NCBI GenBank assembly: GCA_039029915.1
Contig: JBCCFD010000294.1
Span: 1 to 9,978, forward strand
Direction: 5' to 3'
Length of the DNA stretch: 9,978 bases
DNA from: QQUD01 sp039029915
Lineage (GTDB): Bacteria; Chloroflexota; Anaerolineae; Promineifilales; Promineifilaceae
How positions within the stretch are numbered: position 1 is the stretch's first letter; each line of letters begins with the position of its first letter. Made by a program: the position numbers and the translations under genes. Shown piece after piece: positions 6,452-9,978 of this stretch. The notes below the pieces were generated by a model. The model worked only from the letters and a program-made list of their open reading frames with translations, was not told where the DNA came from and did no database searches.

Positions 6452-7177
6452 TTAAGTGTGAACGTGGGGTTTTAAGGAGTGGGGGCGCTCTAAGCCATGA
6501 GCTTCCATTAATGCATCATCGCTCATAATATCTGCAGGATTTCCATCAACAATAATTTGACCGTCGTCAATTAAGATGATCCTTTGGCTCACTTCCAAAA
6601 TAAGCTCTAAATCGTGTGAGGATACCAGCACTGTTTCTGGAGAACTTTTGATAAAGTTGATTAGTTGGCGACGGGAGCGAATGTCTAAATTGGCGCTTGG
6701 TTCATCATACAAAACCACTTTTGGCTGCATAGCGCGGACACCGGCAATGGCAATCATACGCTTTTGCCCACCAGACAGATGATGTGGTGCTCTGTCTTTG
6801 AACTGAATCATGCCAGTTTCTTGTAGAGCTAGTTCAGTTTGTGCTTCAGCTTGCTGCCGATCAAGACCCATATTCAGCGGCCCAAATAGCACGTCATCCC
6901 AAACGCTTGGGGAAAAAAGCTGGTCATCTGGATATTGGAATACCAGGCCTACCTCTGGGTGAAATTGCCCCGTTTTGATAGGTTGACCAAACAGCTCAAC
7001 TCCACCGCCCGTTGGCTTTAGGATGCCGCAAATGGTGTGAAAGAGGGTTGTTTTCCCAACGCCGTTAGGGCCAATAACGCCAATGTGTTCACCCTGTTCA
7101 ATCATGAGGTTGATGTTTTGGAGAACTTTGGTTTCGGGGTAAGCAAACTGCAGGTTTGTGATCGTTAGTGCGTTCAT
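6452..7177 (-). CDS. cbiO: ECF transporter ATP-binding protein, cobalt/nickel type (CbiO)
   Basis: A 241-residue cytoplasmic ATPase. It has Walker A GPNGVGKTT (36-44), a Q-loop in VFQYPDDQLFSPSVWDDVLFGPLNMGL (79-105), which is the diagnostic CbiO/EcfA segment, LSGGQ (134-138), Walker B KVVLYDEP (153-160, Glu159) and switch His188 in SSHDLE. No second ATPase gene is present, so it probably works as a homodimer, as in other group II ECF systems. Its ATG overlaps the cbiQ stop as ATGA (7174-7177) without a clear Shine-Dalgarno, indicating translational coupling. The C-terminal tail is His-containing (PHVHT). It is the last gene of the operon and converges with fur. Confidence 0.94.
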   Translation of the reverse strand: MNALTITNLQFAYPETKVLQNINLMIEQGEHIGVIGPNGVGKTTLFHTICGILKPTGGGVELFGQPIKTGQFHPEVGLVFQYPDDQLFSPSVWDDVLFGPLNMGLDRQQAEAQTELALQETGMIQFKDRAPHHLSGGQKRMIAIAGVRAMQPKVVLYDEPSANLDIRSRRQLINFIKSSPETVLVSSHDLELILEVSQRIILIDDGQIIVDGNPADIMSDDALMEAHGLERPHSLKPHVHT

Positions 7178-7953
7178 ATTAAATAGTCACTGGCAATGAG
7201 AAGGATAGCGATGAGTAGACAAACGGCCGTTTTCAAAACATCATCTCGGGTGGCGGCAAAAAGGTCTTGACGTACTGCTTGATAACCGTAACCACGAAGT
7301 ACCATCGCTTTGTATACGCGCTCAGATTTCTCATAGCTCCGAATAAAAAGGTGTCCAATCAATGAGGCTAGCGTGCCGATGTTGCTCATTGAAAAGGTGT
7401 TGCCTTGAAACCCTCTTAACCGCGCAGCCGTTTGCATCTGGGCAAAGAAGGCGCTGATTTCAAACAGGTATCGATACGTTAGGATCACCATGTCGGCCAT
7501 AATGTCGGGAAATTTCAAAGCCCGCAGCGCATGAATGGTGCGTACGAAGGTGTCGGTGCCGAACATAACAAAGGCGAGGGTGACAATGCAAAAAAGCCGA
7601 CCGGCAATCAATAATGCTAAAAATAGCCCTTCTTGCCGAATTTGAATTGGTCCAGCCGAAAATAAGACTGTTTCCCCTGAAATAAATGGCAAAAAGATAA
7701 CAAGCGCTGAAACGACCAGCCCTGGAATGGCGAGACGGTGTCTGAGTATATGCCAAGGCAAATGGCTTAGCGCATAGATTGTTACGGTGATGAGAATCAG
7801 AAATGGTAGGCTGCGTATCGTTTGTACAGAAGCAAAAGCGACGATTAGCCCCAGCAGACCAGCGATCTTGAATCGGCCGTCCCAACGATGGATTGGTGAG
7901 TCAAGTCCAGCAAATGCATCAATTTCGATACCGTGTGAGTGTCCTGCTGCCAT
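7174..7953 (-). CDS. cbiQ: ECF transporter transmembrane T component (CbiQ)
   Basis: A 259-residue integral membrane coupling protein that links CbiO ATPases to CbiM. The N-terminal IDAFAGLDSPIHRWDGRFKI (11-30) matches the conserved CbiQ opening (SP-H-WD-R-K). Hydrophobic segments follow, for example 30-62, 76-92, 110-132 and a last helix at 242-256. The two cytoplasmic coupling helices carry the family motif: AARLRG (176-181) and the second copy MVLRG (217-221), where the usual Ala is replaced by Met-Val. The extreme N-terminus AAGHSHG has two His residues. cbiQ begins 7 bp after the cbiM stop; only a weak AAGG lies 12 bases upstream. Length is normal for the family. Confidence 0.93.
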   Translation of the reverse strand: MAAGHSHGIEIDAFAGLDSPIHRWDGRFKIAGLLGLIVAFASVQTIRSLPFLILITVTIYALSHLPWHILRHRLAIPGLVVSALVIFLPFISGETVLFSAGPIQIRQEGLFLALLIAGRLFCIVTLAFVMFGTDTFVRTIHALRALKFPDIMADMVILTYRYLFEISAFFAQMQTAARLRGFQGNTFSMSNIGTLASLIGHLFIRSYEKSERVYKAMVLRGYGYQAVRQDLFAATRDDVLKTAVCLLIAILLIASDYLI

Positions 7954-7960
7954 GAATTAG

Positions 7961-8614
7961 TTAACCTTCGAGCTGCACACCAATGAGGGCTGGTCGCGTT
8001 TGGCGAAGATAGTTCACCAAGTAGGCCGTGAATATCCCTTCAGCAATGGCGACCGGTAGATGGGAAAGACACAGCAAAATGGTGGCGTTGATTTCAGCCG
8101 TGCGATCAATGTCGGCCGGCAACGTACCAATGATAAACAAATAGAAGATGCAAGCTGCTACCACAACTCCTAGAAACCCGCTGAGAAAACCAACGATGTG
8201 CGGGATTCGGTCTTGATGAATCCGTTTTTTTGTAGTTTGAAAGAGAGCAAAGCTAAGCAGGGCTGGAATGCCCATGATTAGGGCATTGGCACCTAAGGTG
8301 GTGATGCCGCCATGACCAAACACAATTGACTGCAAAATCAAACCGATGAGAATGGAAGGGAAAGCATACCAGCCCAAAATAACGCCCATTGTGCCCGCCA
8401 AAATGAGATGGGCGCTCGTCATTGGGGGAGGTAGGGGAAAGAAAATAGATGAAGCCACAAAAAAAGCGGCCGTCATCATAGCTGCTTTGGGGACCGCCGC
8501 ACGGGGGTCTTCTTCCTGGTTAATTTTGTGAAGTGAGTAAGCGGTAATTGCCCCGGTAACAACCGTTGCACCACCCCAAACGAGTGGGGGTAAAATACCA
8601 TCAGGAATATGCAT
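7961..8614 (-). CDS. cbiM: ECF transporter substrate-binding membrane component for Co2+/Ni2+ (CbiM/NikM)
   Basis: A 217-residue S component starting with MHIPDGILPP, the near-invariant CbiM N-terminus. In characterised NikM the metal is bound by the N-terminal Met-His and an internal His, so the protein must start here (ATG 8614-8612), even though the frame is open further upstream to 8722. GAGGG 7 bases before this ATG supports it. Further family features are FFPLPPPMTSAHLILAG (His69 as candidate ligand), FGHGGITTLGANALIMGIPAL (99-119) and about six membrane segments. LPVAIAEGIF near the C-terminus also matches CbiM. There is no fused CbiN domain; a NikL-like protein is encoded immediately upstream, 2 bp away. 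Cobalt versus nickel cannot be decided from sequence. Confidence 0.93.
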   Translation of the reverse strand: MHIPDGILPPLVWGGATVVTGAITAYSLHKINQEEDPRAAVPKAAMMTAAFFVASSIFFPLPPPMTSAHLILAGTMGVILGWYAFPSILIGLILQSIVFGHGGITTLGANALIMGIPALLSFALFQTTKKRIHQDRIPHIVGFLSGFLGVVVAACIFYLFIIGTLPADIDRTAEINATILLCLSHLPVAIAEGIFTAYLVNYLRQTRPALIGVQLEG

Positions 8615-8616
8615 AA

Positions 8617-9126
8617 TTATGCCCTCGCTTCCGCCATCGTCATTTGTTTTGGTCGACTGTAGAAGTACGCCACACCCCCTAACATGATGACAACGAATAA
8701 AGCACCCACCGTTGTTTGCCAAGCTGGACGCGCAGTTTCTGCACCAGTAGAAATCACGCCCCGCTCGCTAACCGTGAAATGTAACAGCTCTCCGTGTCCT
8801 GCAGTACGAACCGTTATGGCCCAATCGCCTGCAATACTGGTGTCAACGGGGAAAAAATACGTGCCATTCATATCGGCTACCCCGTTGTGCCAGGCTGTTT
8901 GCGGATCGTTAGCAGCGTAAACGATGATTTGGGCTTCACTCATTGGCTCACCCGTATCAAAAATCGCGTTTATCTGAACTTGATCATTTTCAGCCACTGT
9001 GAGGCGAATATCCGTGCCGTGAGCTAATATTGAACTAGTTGATACGCCTAAAAACATGAGGCAAATGGCTAGAATAATAAAATATTTTGCGTGATTTTCT
9101 CTATTCTTCATGGGCTGTATATCCAT
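8617..9126 (-). CDS. NikL/CbiL-like secreted, membrane-anchored accessory protein of the ECF metal transporter
   Basis: From ATG 9126-9124 (GAGG 6 bases upstream) the protein has 169 residues; a second ATG at 9111 is also possible. A signal peptide (about 14-35) ends SSILA, and cleavage would leave a mature N-terminus His-Gly (36-37), a feature shared with NikL-type proteins. Residues 40-119 look like one beta-sandwich domain of the carboxypeptidase-regulatory type (DTGEPMSEAQIIVYAAND, GVADMNGTYFFPVD, GDWAITVRTAGHG). One membrane helix follows (about 138-157), then a short basic cytoplasmic tail. Known NikL/CbiL components accompany NikM/CbiM in place of NikN/CbiN. The position, 2 bp before cbiM, fits this. 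Assignment rests on architecture and context more than on a unique motif. The start overlaps the preceding gene. Confidence 0.75.
   Translation of the reverse strand: MDIQPMKNRENHAKYFIILAICLMFLGVSTSSILAHGTDIRLTVAENDQVQINAIFDTGEPMSEAQIIVYAANDPQTAWHNGVADMNGTYFFPVDTSIAGDWAITVRTAGHGELLHFTVSERGVISTGAETARPAWQTTVGALFVVIMLGGVAYFYSRPKQMTMAEARA
8622..8626 (-). promoter_or_regulatory. Ribosome binding site fixing the cbiM start
   Basis: GAGGG on the minus strand is 7 bases upstream of ATG 8614-8612, inside the end of the preceding gene. It supports the short CbiM beginning MHIPDG. Confidence 0.65.
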
Positions 9127-9904
9127 TCTGGGCCTCAAAACAGTGCCCCTCACCAACGTGACCTAGCGTGGCCAAGTTGTCTAATAAACTTGCATATTCA
9201 TCTGCACTCAGGCTTGCTTCCAATTCTGCTTGGGTGATTTCGAGCGTGTCGTTGAAGGCAAGATTAGCTAGCGGATCAAAGCCTAAAGCACCTGTATTTA
9301 ACGGTTCGCTGGCGTCAGTATCAGCATCTCCAAAAAGGTGATCGAAGTGGAATGTCATTTCGATTTCGCCTGCTTCGCCTTCGCTTACAAACCCTTTGCG
9401 CTCATCACCGACATATTCACCACAAATGTAGCTGTAGGTGTCCTCGATGAGGATGTTGAACGAAATTGTGGTGTTGTCTTTAACGGCCGTTCCAATCATC
9501 TGTACCGTGCTGCCGTTGTCACTGGACACCATATTCCAACCAATGGCGTTGAACTGACCGACATTGGCTTCTATAGCCTCAACCAAAATCGGAGCAGCAT
9601 TTTCATCCCCTTCTGCTAGATCGATTTGATGAACCTGAGCTAAGGATATCGATTCACCTTCAGGCGTTTCACCCGTGATGGATTGGTAGGGGGGATCGGT
9701 TTGGTAGGCTGTTACGTTTGCTAGACTGATGATGACATTGTCAAAGCTAATTGCCCAGCCATCTTTGCTGACAAAGCCTTGGCGAACAAAATCTTCACCG
9801 TTGGCTCGAACTTCTAAACTGCCTGTTTGAGGGGCACAGGCAACTATGCCAATAAAAGAAAGGCAAATGAGGATGTGTTTAGCCCTAAAGTTGTGAAAAA
9901 TCAT
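9101..9904 (-). CDS. Lipoprotein of unknown family, first visible gene of the ECF metal operon
   Basis: A 267-residue predicted lipoprotein: basic N-terminus, hydrophobic core and lipobox IVAC with Cys23. I do not recognise the family. The mature part looks like a beta-rich domain starting GSLEVRANGEDFVRQGF and WAISFDNVIISLANVTAYQ (50-68). It holds a histidine/aspartate cluster FHFDHLFGD (185-193), a C-terminal GHVGEGHC (248-255) and two mature cysteines besides the lipidated one (Cys161, Cys255) that could pair. These residues could bind a metal ion, but that is inference. The overlap with the NikL-like gene (the stop lies inside its 5' end) strongly suggests co-translation and a role in metal acquisition at the cell surface. 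ECF importers normally need no separate binding lipoprotein, so an accessory or sensor role is possible. AAGGA lies about 15 bases upstream of the ATG, rather far. Confidence 0.85.
   Translation of the reverse strand: MIFHNFRAKHILICLSFIGIVACAPQTGSLEVRANGEDFVRQGFVSKDGWAISFDNVIISLANVTAYQTDPPYQSITGETPEGESISLAQVHQIDLAEGDENAAPILVEAIEANVGQFNAIGWNMVSSDNGSTVQMIGTAVKDNTTISFNILIEDTYSYICGEYVGDERKGFVSEGEAGEIEMTFHFDHLFGDADTDASEPLNTGALGFDPLANLAFNDTLEITQAELEASLSADEYASLLDNLATLGHVGEGHCFEAQNGYTAHEE
9133..9136 (-). promoter_or_regulatory. Ribosome binding site of the NikL-like gene
   Basis: GAGG on the minus strand lies 6 bases before ATG 9126-9124 and within the upstream lipoprotein gene. It favours this start over the ATG at 9111 and the TTG at 9156. 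Confidence 0.5.
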
Positions 9905-9906
9905 AG

Positions 9907-9966
9907 TTGTTGCAAATATTCCTTATTGCGATTTGTTGCATTAAAGAGGATTGTCACATTAATGCA
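9907..9966. promoter_or_regulatory. Repeats upstream of the ECF operon, candidate operator
   Basis: TGCATTA (9937-9943) and TAATGCA (9960-9966) form a perfect 7-bp dyad with a 16-base spacer. TTGTTGCA occurs twice (9907-9914 and 9933-9940) as a direct repeat. These lie in the 74 bp between the lipoprotein ATG and the window edge. No clear -35/-10 pair was identified on the minus strand. A metal-responsive repressor site is the likely reading, but this is inferred from position and symmetry. Confidence 0.4.
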
Positions 9967-9978
9967 CAGGAATAGCAA

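Larger units (their letters stand above)
126..9490. repeat. Dispersed highly iterated palindrome ACGGCCGT, 11 exact copies
   Basis: Exact copies start at 126, 367, 648, 867, 3389, 3963, 4179, 5665, 6138, 7223 and 9483. One-mismatch copies ending in CGGCCGT start at 1419, 7873 and 8466. Several extend to AACGGCCGTT, and two to AAACGGCCGTTT (6136-6147, 7221-7232). All exact copies lie inside genes but in all three reading frames (encoding TAV, NGR/YGR or RP), so the DNA word, not the peptide, is what recurs. The coordinates given span the first to last copy. Confidence 0.85.

Noticed and set aside
7460..7885. 141-codon minus-strand open frame inside cbiQ
   Set aside because: It lies in a different frame of a well-supported membrane protein and its translation looks random (rich in Arg, Cys, His).
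7961..8722. Longer CbiM reading with 36 extra N-terminal residues
   Set aside because: The family requires the protein to start MHIPDG because the N-terminal Met-His binds metal, and GAGGG precedes that ATG. The extra part overlaps the NikL-like gene.
9905..9978. Cobalamin riboswitch upstream of the ECF operon
   Set aside because: Only 74 bp are visible and no cobalamin-riboswitch core motif was seen; one further upstream cannot be excluded.

Overview
The window carries two transport loci facing each other across a divergent pair of regulator genes, plus the start of a hydrolase gene. Base composition is mid-range by eye. No RNA genes, insertion sequences or CRISPR arrays were seen. Gene styles (polyamine and ECF transporters with lipoproteins, several TTG starts) and a strongly over-represented palindrome, ACGGCCGT, fit an environmental bacterium, perhaps of the Chloroflexota (Anaerolineae-like). 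That placement is an impression, not a demonstration.

Positions 1-5072, all on the minus strand, hold a compact spermidine/putrescine-type ABC importer in the order potA, potB, potC, potD, followed by the 5' part of a YtcJ-like metal-dependent amidohydrolase that runs off the left edge. potA-potB-potC are nearly contiguous (4 bp gap, then an ATGA overlap). potD follows 52 bp later with a strong ribosome binding site. A perfect 18-bp inverted repeat lies between potD and the amidohydrolase gene. PotB has an extra N-terminal module with about four membrane segments. An Lrp/AsnC-family regulator gene sits just upstream on the same strand and could control this locus.

Positions 5726-5911 are a divergent promoter region: an lrp promoter on the minus strand, a fur promoter on the plus strand, and short palindromes that could be operators. 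fur (plus strand) encodes a Fur-superfamily metal regulator with two CxxC zinc motifs.

Positions 6452-9904, minus strand and convergent with fur, hold a group II ECF-type cobalt/nickel importer. The order is lipoprotein of unknown family, NikL/CbiL-like secreted accessory protein with one membrane anchor, cbiM (substrate-binding membrane component), cbiQ (T component), cbiO (ATPase). Gene ends overlap or nearly touch, so this reads as one operon. No CbiN was found; the NikL-like protein occupies its place. The right edge, upstream of the operon, holds a 7-bp inverted repeat with a 16-bp spacer and an 8-bp direct repeat that could belong to a metal-responsive operator.

Nothing here is clearly a new biological system. 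The best leads are the frame-independent ACGGCCGT palindrome, the uncharacterised lipoprotein in the ECF operon, and the PotB N-terminal fusion.
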